Source: Pseudomonadota bacterium | GTDB taxonomy: Bacteria > Pseudomonadota > Alphaproteobacteria > Rhizobiales > Tepidamorphaceae | Direction of reading: 5' to 3' | DNA: 6,555 bases | Assembly: GCA_023435545.1 (NCBI GenBank) | Contig: JAEYRQ010000422.1 | Location: 1 to 6,555 of the forward strand | Shown: positions 1 to 6,555 of the stretch, piece by piece | Position numbering within the stretch: the stretch's first letter is position 1 | Layout of the letters: every line of letters begins with the position of its first letter | Made by a program: the position numbers and the translations under genes | The notes under the pieces: model-generated | Seen by the model: only the letters and a program-made list of their open reading frames with translations | Told to the model about the DNA's origin: nothing | The model's database searches: none

Positions 1-504
1 TAATTGCTGGATGGCGGCGGAGCGGGGCGTCCCCTCGCCGAGCCGGACCGACAGGTCGGCATCGGCGGGGACACAGATATCCTTGCACACGCCGTAATGC
101 ATGCCGAGCTTCAGGCTGACCGGGAGAGCCGGGTCGACGGGAGTCACCAGCAGCGGCAGCACGACCATGTCCGCATAGCCCACGACCCAGCCGTAACCGT
201 CATGGTGGAGTTCGGGCGCCGGCCACTCCACCGAGACGTCAGCGAGGTTCCCGGAGCCGGAGAAGTCGATCTTCGGCGCGATGCCGGAGTCGCCGGGATG
301 GCGCCAATAGGTCTTCCAGCCCGGATCCATCGTGATCTCGATGCCGGCAAGTCGGCCGGCTCCGCCCGGAAGCAGCCCGCCGTCCAGTACACGGACCTGC
401 GAAGGCTCCTCCCAACGGCCCGCCGAGGCCGTCCCCGGCAGGAATGCCGGCGCTATCGGCGCGACCAGAAGCGCGACCAGCGCGACAATCCGTCCGGTGA
501 GCAT
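1..504 (-). CDS. Secreted DsbD-domain protein (DsbD N-terminal-like), 3' end outside window
   Basis: The first 168 codons are visible; the reading frame is still open at the left edge, so the C-terminus is missing. The ATG at 504-502 gives a classical signal peptide: Arg5, a hydrophobic core from about residue 6 to 23, and a likely cleavage after TASA (residue 28). The mature part matches the DsbD alpha (periplasmic thiol-exchange) domain family as I know it: GWKTYWRHPGDSG at 62-74, a G-Y-G-W segment near 103-106, and YGVCKDICVP at 137-146 with Cys140 and Cys144 as the probable redox pair. In full DsbD this domain passes electrons from the membrane part to periplasmic thiol proteins. Alphaproteobacteria often carry a stand-alone version of roughly 270 residues without TM or thioredoxin parts; which type this is cannot be decided here. 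The Shine-Dalgarno is weak (AGGACG just upstream). It is divergent from yqgE. Redox role is inferred from family; the exact partner is unknown. Confidence 0.85.
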   Translation of the reverse strand, partial: MLTGRIVALVALLVAPIAPAFLPGTASAGRWEEPSQVRVLDGGLLPGGAGRLAGIEITMDPGWKTYWRHPGDSGIAPKIDFSGSGNLADVSVEWPAPELHHDGYGWVVGYADMVVLPLLVTPVDPALPVSLKLGMHYGVCKDICVPADADLSVRLGEGTPRSAAIQQL

Positions 505-564
505 CTGCGTCCTGTCCGTCCATCCGCCGAGCGAGGCTGGAGTCCGTTCCGCTGATGGGACCGG

Positions 565-593
565 TTGGCGAGCCGCGCCGTGAGTCCTACTAT
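565..593 (+). promoter_or_regulatory. Candidate sigma70-type promoter for yqgE
   Basis: TTGGCG (565-570) and TACTAT (588-593) are separated by exactly 17 bp; each matches four of six consensus positions. The element lies in the AT-richest patch of the 192-bp divergent gap and would start transcription near base 600, giving yqgE a leader of about 97 nt. On the opposite strand only a poorer candidate for the DsbD-domain gene is visible: TTGATG at 622-617 and TTTAAT at 597-592 with a 19-bp spacer. Both are pattern matches only. Confidence 0.35.
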
Positions 594-696
594 TAAATCA
601 ACGGCGCGTCGCGGCGCATCAAGCGGTTTCACGGCTGCGTGAGGGGCGCTGTTGGACGCCATTTCCAAATCGGATCGGCAGGGTTAGCATTTATCG

Positions 697-1314
697 ATGA
701 TCGGCGCGGCAACAGGCAAGGTCGGCGAGGACGGTCGGAGCTACCTGGACGGTCAGCTCCTGATCGCCATGCCTACGATGAGCGACCCGCGCTTCGAGCG
801 GAGCGTCATTTACGTCTGCGCCCATTCCGAGGACGGGGCGATGGGCATCATCGTCAACCAGGCAGCCGACCACATCGGCTTCACCGAACTGCTGCGCCAG
901 CTCGACGTCATCGGCGAGGGCGAGGAAATCCGCCTGCCGGACGCAGTGAACGCGATGAAGGTGCATGTCGGCGGGCCGGTGGAGACCGGCCGGGGCTTCG
1001 TCCTCCATTCGGCGGACTGGTTCGTGGAGAATTCGACGCTGCCGATCGACGACGGCATCTGTCTGACCGCAACGCTCGACATTCTCAAGGCGATCGCCCA
1101 CGGACAGGGTCCGATGAACTCGCTGCTGGCGCTCGGCTACTCCGGATGGGCGCCCGGCCAGCTCGAGAGCGAGATCCAGGCGAACGGCTGGCTGCACTGC
1201 AGCGCCGATCCGCGCATCGTGTTCGGCGGCGACCTCTCCACGAAGTACGACCTGGCGCTGCGTAAGATCGGGATCGACCCCGGATTCCTCGCCAGCGAAG
1301 CCGGGCACGCCTGA
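697..1314 (+). CDS. yqgE: YqgE/AlgH (UPF0301) family protein
   Basis: The 205-residue product has the full UPF0301 signature in order: [13 protein letters not shown] at 16-28, [21 protein letters not shown] at 30-50 followed by [21 protein letters not shown] at 90-105, and [11 protein letters not shown] at 148-157 followed by NGWLHC. Length is normal for the family (about 185-205), so it is complete. The family is a conserved cytosolic protein without established biochemical activity; the Pseudomonas relative AlgH was linked to alginate regulation, and nothing here shows that role. The ATG at 697 is the first in-frame Met; the nearest purine-rich stretch (AGGG, 680-683) is 13 nt away, so the ribosome binding site is poor. 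It stands alone on the plus strand, divergent from the DsbD-domain gene and convergent with the c-di-GMP gene, 29 bp from the end of that gene's original reading frame. Confidence 0.93.
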   Translation: MIGAATGKVGEDGRSYLDGQLLIAMPTMSDPRFERSVIYVCAHSEDGAMGIIVNQAADHIGFTELLRQLDVIGEGEEIRLPDAVNAMKVHVGGPVETGRGFVLHSADWFVENSTLPIDDGICLTATLDILKAIAHGQGPMNSLLALGYSGWAPGQLESEIQANGWLHCSADPRIVFGGDLSTKYDLALRKIGIDPGFLASEAGHA

Positions 1315-1343
1315 GCGCCGCCGCCCGGCAGAACCCGCCGCCG

Positions 1344-1634
1344 TCAATGCCGCATCATCGCCGACTGGCGGGCCAGGAGGTGCCGGCATTCGTCGGCCGA
1401 CATCGGTTCGCCGAACAGGAAGCCTTGCGCATACTCGCAGCCGAGCGCGTAGAGCTCGATCGCGTCTTCGTCGGTCTCGGCGCCCTCGGCGACCACCTCC
1501 ATGCCCAGATCGTGGGCGAGCCCGACGATCGAGCGCAGGATCACCGGCCGCGCACCGTTACCGTTCTGGCGCACGAAGCTCCGGTCGACCTTGATCGTGT
1601 CGAAGGGGAAGCGCTGCAGATAGGCCAGCCAGGA
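1344..1634 (-). pseudogene. Detached C-terminal end of the EAL domain, in frame after the amber codon
   Basis: These 96 codons plus TGA (1346-1344) continue the c-di-GMP gene in the same frame with no indel. They begin SWLAYLQRF and include TIKVDRSF (catalytic Lys, residue 890 if the amber is counted as codon 875), VVAEGAE (Glu925) and QGFLFGEP (Gln945), which are the remaining hallmarks of an active EAL phosphodiesterase. Read through, the full protein would have 971 residues. With the amber in place this stretch is untranslated unless the stop is suppressed or a restart occurs at the GTG at 1574, which has GGAG 4 nt upstream but would yield only 76 residues lacking the substrate-binding half. 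The good preservation suggests the stop is recent or artefactual. Confidence 0.75.
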
Positions 1635-4259
1635 CTAGCCGCTGCCGAAATCATCGAGCGCCAGGCCCGCCCCGAGGTCACGCACCTTGTCGAGCACCTG
1701 CGCGGCGTATTCCGGGTTTTCCATCACCAGGGACTCGGTGACCTCCAGCTTCAGCGTGCCGGGCATCACATCGTTGCGCGCCAGCACGGCGCGGATGTCG
1801 TTGATCAGATCATGGCGCAAGAGCTGCCGGCTCGACACGTTGACGGAGGCGAAGATCGGAAGGTGGGTGCCCATGGCTCGCTGCCAGGCGCCGAGCTGGC
1901 GGGCGGTACGCTCCAGTACGAACAAGCCGATCTCGACGATCAGGCCCGTCTCCTCGGCGATGGTGATGAACTCCTTCGGGTTCAGCCGGCCGTGCCGCGG
2001 GTGGTCCCAGCGCACCAGCGCCTCGAAACCCGCGATCCGCTTGTCCTCCAGCCGCATGATCGGCTGGAAGACCAGCTTGATCTCCTCGCGCTCGAGCGCC
2101 CGCCTCAAATCGGATTCGAGCGAGACGCGGTCGCCGCCCATCGAGCGCATCACCGGCTTGAACGCCTCGGCCCGGTCGGGTCCGAAGCGCTTGGCGTGGT
2201 ACATGGCGATCTCGGCGTCCTCGAGCAGATCGTCCTTGCGCTTGTCCGAGCCGTCGAAGACCGCAATGCCGACGCAAGCCGTCAGGAATACCTCGCGGTC
2301 CGAGAAGGTGATCGGGGTGCGCACGGTGCGGCGGATCGCTTCGGCGAAAGCGGCGATACGCTGCGGCTCGCGCTCGGACACCAGGATGATGCCAAACTGG
2401 TCGCCGGCCATCCGCGCCAGCGTGTCGCCGGGCTTGAGCTGGCGCTGCAGGCGGCGGGCGATGGTCAGCAGCAGCGAGTCGCCGACCGCGATGCCGAAGC
2501 CGTCATTCACCTGCCGGAAGCGGTCGATGTCGACGATGAAGATCGTCGGCCGCGCTCCCTCGTCGGCGCGGGCGCGCAGGATCGCCGCCTCGAGCCGGTC
2601 CAGGAACAGCTCCCGGTTGGGCAAGCCAGTGAGATTGTCGTGCACGGCATCGTGCAGCAGCCGCTCCTCGGCATTCTTGATCTCGGTGACGTCGACCAGA
2701 GTGCCGACCAGCCGCGAGACCTCGCCGTCATCGCCGAGGATCGGGCGGGCCCGCATCCGGAACCAGAAGTAGTGGCCGTCGGCGGCGCGCACGCGGAAAT
2801 CCTGGGCGATGCGGCCCCGCCGCTGCTCGATGACGGCATCGATCGTCGCGCGGAACCGATCACGGTCGCCGGCGTGCAGGATGTCGATCCAGCGGCGGAT
2901 GCTACCCTCCAGCGAGCCGGGCTTCAGGCCCAGCTTCTCCTCGAACTCCGGCGCCGCATAGACACGGTCGCGCGGGACCTCCCAGTCCCAGACGAGGTCG
3001 CCGGCCCCGATCAGCGCCAGCGCCTTGCGGTGGAAGTCGTTTAGGAGACCGTGGGCGATCGGTCCGCCGGCAAAGGCGTGCTGCATCACCGTAAAGCCGA
3101 CGAGCAGGACCAACACAACCAGGCCGCCGTTCAGCGCCGGAGCCACCAGATCGTTGTCGAGCCGGCCGGTGACCACCATCCCGGCCGCCGCCAGCCAGGC
3201 GAGCAGCAGGAGCCAGGTCGGGATCAGCAGGATCGCGCGGTCGAAACCGCGGATCGCGAGGAAGATGATGAGCATCAGCCCGACCACACCGATCAGGCCG
3301 AGCGACAGGCGCGCGATGCCGGCGGCGAGCGACGCGTCGATCACGGCAACGCCGACCACGCCGATGAGTGCCAGCAGCCATACCGCCACGACGAGCAGGA
3401 GCCGGACATGCCAGCGCATCAGACTCAGATAGGAGGTGAGGAAGATCAGCAGCGTCGCGGCCAGGATCGCCTCGGCACCGGCCCTGAACACCTGGTCGCC
3501 GACCGCGGGAACGTCGATGATGCGGCCGAGAAAATTGAAGTCGATCGACAGGTAGAGAAGCACCGCCCAGGCAAGGCTTGCCGCCGCCGGGAAGATCAAC
3601 GTCCCCTTGACCACGAACAGCACGGTGAGGAACAGCGCCAGCAGGCCGGCAATGCCGATCACCATGCCCTGGTACAAGGTGTAGCTGTTGACCTGCTCCT
3701 TGTAGGCGTCGGGCTGCCAGAGTCTCAGCTGCGGCAGCGTGTCCCCCTCCAGTTCCACCACGTAGGTGACGACGGCGCCGGGATCGAGGGTGACCAGATA
3801 GATGTCGGAATCACCGCTGTCCTCGCGTTCGGGGCGGAAGCCCTGGCTCGGCGTGATGGCGCTCATGCGCTGATGGCCGAGGTCGGGGCGCAGGATGCCG
3901 GAGCCCGGCATGCGGAAATTCGGAGCCACCAGCAGCCGGTCGATCTGCTCGTCGGAGTCGTTCCTGAGCGCGAACACCGCCCAGGACGCGGACCGGCCGG
4001 GCTCGCGCGAGCGCACCTCGATCCGGCGCACGAAGCCATCGGCGTCGGGGGCCGTCGAGATCTGAATGCGGTCGCCGTAGCGCAGATACAGATCCACCGC
4101 GCCCGTCAGGTCGATCGCCGGCACGTCCACCGGCACGGGTATGGCCTCGAGCGCGCGGGCGGTCGGGATCCACGAGCCGAGCAGCAGCACTGTGAGCAGC
4201 ACAGCCTGGACCGCGCCTGCGATCCCGCGTCCGAACTGCCCCCCGCCTGTTGAAATCAT
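1635..4259 (-). CDS. 7TM sensor PAS-GGDEF-EAL c-di-GMP protein, truncated by an amber codon in EAL
   Basis: From the ATG at 4259 the product has 874 residues. Order: signal peptide 1-36 (core 13-31, cleavage near TARA), periplasmic domain about 37-193, seven hydrophobic segments between about 195 and 395 (7TMR-DISM-like), PAS with PAC about 411-528, GGDEF about 530-697, EAL from about 712. It should sense a periplasmic or membrane cue and act on cytosolic cyclic di-GMP. The GGDEF signature is AGDQF (618-622) and the I-site RxxD reads KPGD (609-612), so cyclase activity is unlikely. The EAL part keeps Glu746 (EAL), Asn807, Glu839 and Asp869-Asp870, but TAG (1637-1635) ends translation right after DDFGSG, before the catalytic Lys, Glu and Gln. 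A GTG at 4304, with GAGAG 10 nt upstream, would add 15 residues; I prefer the ATG because it gives a compact signal peptide. It lies downstream of the GNAT gene and may be cotranscribed with it. Domain calls are firm; function of the truncated product is uncertain. Confidence 0.85.
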   Translation of the reverse strand: MISTGGGQFGRGIAGAVQAVLLTVLLLGSWIPTARALEAIPVPVDVPAIDLTGAVDLYLRYGDRIQISTAPDADGFVRRIEVRSREPGRSASWAVFALRNDSDEQIDRLLVAPNFRMPGSGILRPDLGHQRMSAITPSQGFRPEREDSGDSDIYLVTLDPGAVVTYVVELEGDTLPQLRLWQPDAYKEQVNSYTLYQGMVIGIAGLLALFLTVLFVVKGTLIFPAAASLAWAVLLYLSIDFNFLGRIIDVPAVGDQVFRAGAEAILAATLLIFLTSYLSLMRWHVRLLLVVAVWLLALIGVVGVAVIDASLAAGIARLSLGLIGVVGLMLIIFLAIRGFDRAILLIPTWLLLLAWLAAAGMVVTGRLDNDLVAPALNGGLVVLVLLVGFTVMQHAFAGGPIAHGLLNDFHRKALALIGAGDLVWDWEVPRDRVYAAPEFEEKLGLKPGSLEGSIRRWIDILHAGDRDRFRATIDAVIEQRRGRIAQDFRVRAADGHYFWFRMRARPILGDDGEVSRLVGTLVDVTEIKNAEERLLHDAVHDNLTGLPNRELFLDRLEAAILRARADEGARPTIFIVDIDRFRQVNDGFGIAVGDSLLLTIARRLQRQLKPGDTLARMAGDQFGIILVSEREPQRIAAFAEAIRRTVRTPITFSDREVFLTACVGIAVFDGSDKRKDDLLEDAEIAMYHAKRFGPDRAEAFKPVMRSMGGDRVSLESDLRRALEREEIKLVFQPIMRLEDKRIAGFEALVRWDHPRHGRLNPKEFITIAEETGLIVEIGLFVLERTARQLGAWQRAMGTHLPIFASVNVSSRQLLRHDLINDIRAVLARNDVMPGTLKLEVTESLVMENPEYAAQVLDKVRDLGAGLALDDFGSG

Positions 4260-4354
4260 CCGGAATCCGTATGTCGAGATTGGTCCGATGCGCCTGCGGA
4301 ACACGTCACCCGTACTCTCGCCGGCACGGAATGCTCGCTGGGCACCGGAACGCT

Positions 4355-4948
4355 CTAGCGCGCCATCGGACGCAGGTCTTCACTCAGCATCGCGTAGAGC
4401 AGGTGGTCCTGCCACATCCCGTTGATGCGCAGATACCGCCGGGCGAACCCTTCACGCGTAAAGCCGACTTTTTCAAGGAGCCGTATAGACGCCGCGTTCG
4501 TGGGAAGGCAAGCCGCTTCCACCCGGTGCAGCCGTAGCTGGTCGAAGACGAAGCCGAGGCTGGCCGAAACCGCCGCCGACATATGGCCCTGGCGCGCGAA
4601 GGGCTCGCCGATCCAGTAGCCGAGAGCCGCCGACTGGGTGACGCCGCGGCGCACGTTGGAGAGCGTCAGTCCGCCCAGCAGAACGTGGTCGGAACTGCGA
4701 AACACGAAGAAGGGATAGGCGGCATCGTCGCGGATGTCCTGGAGATAGCGGCGGATCCGCCGGCGGAAGGCCGATCGGGTCAGATCATCGAGCGGCCAGG
4801 TCGGCTCCCAGGGCGCCAGGAACTGACGGCTTTCGTCCCTGAGCGCCGCCCATGCGGCGTGGTCCGCCATCTGCGGGGTTCTCAGAAAGACGCCGTCGCC
4901 GTGAATCGCCGGCCCCGTATCCGCGCTTACCGAACGCAGGAAGACCAT
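4355..4948 (-). CDS. GNAT family N-acetyltransferase, RimJ-like
   Basis: The 197-residue product is a complete single-domain GNAT enzyme that would transfer acetyl from acetyl-CoA to an amino group. FLRTP near 21-25 resembles the start of RimJ/RimL proteins. LGYWIGEPFARQGHMSAAV at 109-127 contains the acetyl-CoA pyrophosphate loop (Arg119, Gln120-Gly121, His122-Met123). PTNAASIRLLEKVGF at 149-163, with Asn151, is the C-terminal GNAT motif, followed by a RimJ-like tail ending in GMWQDHLLYAML. RimJ itself acetylates the N-terminus of ribosomal protein S5; the substrate here cannot be told from sequence, so I give no symbol. The ATG at 4948 lies 19 bp after the M16 stop, with no strong Shine-Dalgarno, which suggests the same transcript as the peptidase. 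The stop codon is TAG, relevant to the amber codon in the next gene. Confidence 0.9.
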   Translation of the reverse strand: MVFLRSVSADTGPAIHGDGVFLRTPQMADHAAWAALRDESRQFLAPWEPTWPLDDLTRSAFRRRIRRYLQDIRDDAAYPFFVFRSSDHVLLGGLTLSNVRRGVTQSAALGYWIGEPFARQGHMSAAVSASLGFVFDQLRLHRVEAACLPTNAASIRLLEKVGFTREGFARRYLRINGMWQDHLLYAMLSEDLRPMAR

Positions 4949-4967
4949 GATCGAGAACCGCCGATGC

Positions 4968-6248
4968 TCAGGCCGCCGAGCGCGCGACCGTTCTCAATCT
5001 TTCACGTAAATCGGCCGCCGATTCAAGCCGGCCGACGGGCCCGACCGCCGAGAGCGCCGGCAGGTCCGTGCGGGTCAGGGAGGCGATCATGCCGCGCACG
5101 GCCGCGGCATCGACGGCATCGACGCGGGCGACCAGTTCCTCCATCGGAACGATCCGATCCAGGAACAGCATCTGGCGTGCGACCTGCTCGGCCCTGACCG
5201 CGCAGCTTTCGAGGCTCATGAGCAGGCCCGCCTTGGCCTGCGCCCTGGCGCGGGAGACTTCCGTCTCGTCGATCTCGTCGATCGCCCGGACGATCTCGGC
5301 CGTCGTCACGTCGATCAGTTCCTCGATATCGTCGGCCCCGGTGGCGGCCGAGATGCCAAACAGGCCGACATCGGAGAAGGCCCAGTTGAACGCGTAGATC
5401 GAGTAGCACAGGCCGCGCTCCTCGCGCACGCGCTGGAACAGCCGCGAGGACATGCCGCCGCCGAGCACCGAGGCGGCGATTCGCGCGGCGTAGAAGTTTT
5501 CGTCTGCGAAGGAGGGGGCGGGGAAGGCGAAGAGGACGTTGGCTTCGGAGAGATCCTTCTCCGAGCGCCGCTCGCCGCCGGTGAAGCGGGCCTTCGCGCC
5601 CGCCGGCATCGGATCGGCCGCCATGTCGCCGAACAGCCGCTCGACGTCGCCGACGACGCGGTCATGGTCCACCGCACCGGCAGCGCCGACGACGATGCCG
5701 GGCGCCCGATAGTGCGCCGCCAGGTAGTCGCGCAGACTGTCCGACCGTTGGGCGCGGACCGTGTCGACCGTGCCGAGGATAGGCCGACCGATCGGCTGGC
5801 CCTCGAAGGCGGCCTCCTGCAACAGGTCGTGCACCAGGTCCTCGGGATCATCGAGCGCGGCGCCGATCTCCTGGACGACGACATGCTGCTCGCGCTCGAG
5901 CTCGGCCGAATCGAACCGGCTGTCGCGCAGGATGTCGGCGAGGATGTCGAGCCCGAGCGGGACGTGCTCCTTCAGCACCCGGGCATAGTAGGCGGTGGTC
6001 TCGTGGCTGGTCGCGGCGTTGAGGTCGCCGCCGACGGATTCGATCTCCTCGGCGATCTGACGGGCACTGCGCCGGCCGGTGCCCTTGAACGCCATGTGCT
6101 CCAGCAGGTGCGAGAGGCCGTGCTCCTCCGGCCGTTCGTGGCGCGCGCCGGTCCCGACCCAGACGCCGAGCGCCGCGGTCTCGACGTGGCTCATCTCGTC
6201 GGTGACGATGCGGATTCCGTTGGCGATGGTGGTGGTACGGACGGTCAT
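4968..6248 (-). CDS. M16 family zinc metallopeptidase (processing-peptidase-like)
   Basis: The 426-residue product is a complete short M16B peptidase, related to mitochondrial processing peptidase beta. The inverted zinc motif is HLLEH at 47-51 (ligands His47 and His51, catalytic Glu50), and the third ligand is Glu127, 76 residues after His51, as in the family. Other hallmarks are GGDLNA at 73-78, GRPILGT near 154-160, and in the C-terminal half GGGMSSRLFQ at 263-272 and REERGLCY at 275-282, the Arg/Tyr motif that contacts substrate. Unlike the inactive partner subunits of this family, it retains every catalytic residue. There is no signal peptide, so it should act in the cytoplasm; its substrate is unknown. 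The ATG at 6248 lies 35 bp after the thrC stop, with only a weak CGGA upstream; the start MTVRTTTIANGIRI matches the usual family N-terminus. Probable operon with thrC and the GNAT gene. Confidence 0.95.
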   Translation of the reverse strand: MTVRTTTIANGIRIVTDEMSHVETAALGVWVGTGARHERPEEHGLSHLLEHMAFKGTGRRSARQIAEEIESVGGDLNAATSHETTAYYARVLKEHVPLGLDILADILRDSRFDSAELEREQHVVVQEIGAALDDPEDLVHDLLQEAAFEGQPIGRPILGTVDTVRAQRSDSLRDYLAAHYRAPGIVVGAAGAVDHDRVVGDVERLFGDMAADPMPAGAKARFTGGERRSEKDLSEANVLFAFPAPSFADENFYAARIAASVLGGGMSSRLFQRVREERGLCYSIYAFNWAFSDVGLFGISAATGADDIEELIDVTTAEIVRAIDEIDETEVSRARAQAKAGLLMSLESCAVRAEQVARQMLFLDRIVPMEELVARVDAVDAAAVRGMIASLTRTDLPALSAVGPVGRLESAADLRERLRTVARSAA

Positions 6249-6283
6249 TCGCAGTATCCGGTACTCGCGGGAACGATGGGGAT

Positions 6284-6555
6284 TCAGACCGCGTCGACGG
6301 TGACGCGGGTGTTGCTCAGGATATGGCGCGCGATTGCGTCGGCGTCCGCCGGCAACACGTCGAACCGCTCCGGCCGATCGTGCAGATCGCCGAGCCAGTC
6401 CGGCAGGGCTGGACGGACGCCGGTCGCCGCCTCGACCGCATCGGGGAACTTGGCCGGATGCGCCGTCGACAGCGTGACCATCGGCGTCGCTGCGGCGCGC
6501 GGCGCCCGGCGCGCGGCGGCGATCCCGATGGCCGTGTGCGGATCGGCGAGGTAGC
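6284..6555 (-). CDS. thrC: Threonine synthase, C-terminal 89 residues (5' part outside window)
   Basis: Only the end of the gene is present; it enters at the right edge in frame and stops at TGA (6286-6284). The fragment begins YLADPHTAIGIAAAR and continues PMVTLSTAHPAKFPDAV, two conserved blocks from the C-terminal part of bacterial threonine synthases. The enzyme is PLP-dependent and converts O-phospho-homoserine to threonine in the cytoplasm, the last step of threonine synthesis. The PLP lysine and the start lie outside the window, so integrity of the whole gene cannot be judged. It is the first visible gene of a minus-strand series leading to the M16 peptidase after 35 bp; in many Rhizobiales thrC is followed by such a peptidase, which supports both assignments. 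Confidence 0.92.
   Translation of the reverse strand, partial: YLADPHTAIGIAAARRAPRAAATPMVTLSTAHPAKFPDAVEAATGVRPALPDWLGDLHDRPERFDVLPADADAIARHILSNTRVTVDAV

Noticed and set aside
459..486. 12-bp tandem repetition of GCGCGACCAG
   Set aside because: It encodes the repeated Leu-Val-Ala hydrophobic core of the signal peptide of the DsbD-domain protein; no sign of a separate function.
1300..1329. Inverted repeat GCCGGGC (1300-1306) and GCCCGGC (1323-1329) at the convergent 3' ends
   Set aside because: A 7-bp stem with a 16-nt loop that overlaps the yqgE stop and lacks a T-run on either strand; in such GC-rich DNA this is weak evidence for a terminator.
639..1389. A 208-codon plus-strand frame and a 232-codon minus-strand frame overlapping yqgE
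   Set aside because: yqgE is an unmistakable full-length family member; the overlapping frames show no family pattern and have shadow-like composition.
4001..4012. Perfect 12-bp palindrome GCTCGCGCGAGC
   Set aside because: It lies inside the coding sequence of the sensor domain and is explained by GC-rich codons; no second copy was seen.
1347..4253. Two long plus-strand open frames (565 and 400 codons) almost end to end, opposite the c-di-GMP gene
   Set aside because: Their translations are rich in Arg, Asp, His and Gln without recognisable domains, and the minus strand encodes clear PAS, GGDEF, EAL and TM segments across the whole stretch. Long antisense frames are expected from GC-rich codon bias.
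5664..6554. A 296-codon plus-strand frame opposite the M16 gene and thrC
   Set aside because: It crosses two well-supported minus-strand genes and their intergenic gap, and its translation has no recognisable motif.

Overview
The window is GC-rich (roughly 65%) chromosomal DNA. Every recognisable protein fits an alphaproteobacterium, most likely of the Rhizobiales/Hyphomicrobiales type. The pointers are a DsbD-domain secreted protein, a UPF0301/YqgE protein, a threonine synthase followed by a short M16 peptidase and a GNAT enzyme, and a membrane GGDEF-EAL protein. There are no RNA genes, insertion sequences, CRISPR arrays or other signs of horizontal transfer. This is an ordinary core-genome neighbourhood with one striking lesion.

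Layout. Bases 1-504 (minus) hold the N-terminal part of a secreted DsbD-domain protein that runs off the left edge. A 192-bp divergent intergenic region (505-696) with a plausible sigma70-type promoter separates it from yqgE (697-1314, plus). yqgE converges on a large minus-strand gene for a membrane-anchored c-di-GMP protein with the order signal peptide, periplasmic domain, seven TM segments, PAS, GGDEF, EAL. The rest of the minus strand, read right to left, is the 3' end of thrC (6284-6555), an M16 zinc peptidase (4968-6248), a RimJ-like GNAT acetyltransferase (4355-4948) and then the c-di-GMP gene. The first three genes are 35 and 19 bp apart and look like one operon. The c-di-GMP gene starts 50 or 95 bp later, depending on start codon.

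The main observation is an in-frame amber codon (1635-1637) in the EAL domain, directly after DDFGSG, where the family normally has Tyr. Everything downstream (1344-1634) is still in frame and still carries the remaining EAL catalytic residues (Lys, Glu, Gln). Read as written, the protein loses the last 97 codons of its phosphodiesterase domain. The GGDEF domain is also degenerate (AGDQF), so the truncated product would probably have neither cyclase nor phosphodiesterase activity. A recent nonsense mutation, a sequencing error or UAG read-through could explain it. The neighbouring GNAT gene ends in TAG, which argues against general reassignment of that codon.

I did not find a convincing undescribed system. 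The long plus-strand open frames opposite the c-di-GMP gene and the M16 gene look like GC-driven shadows.
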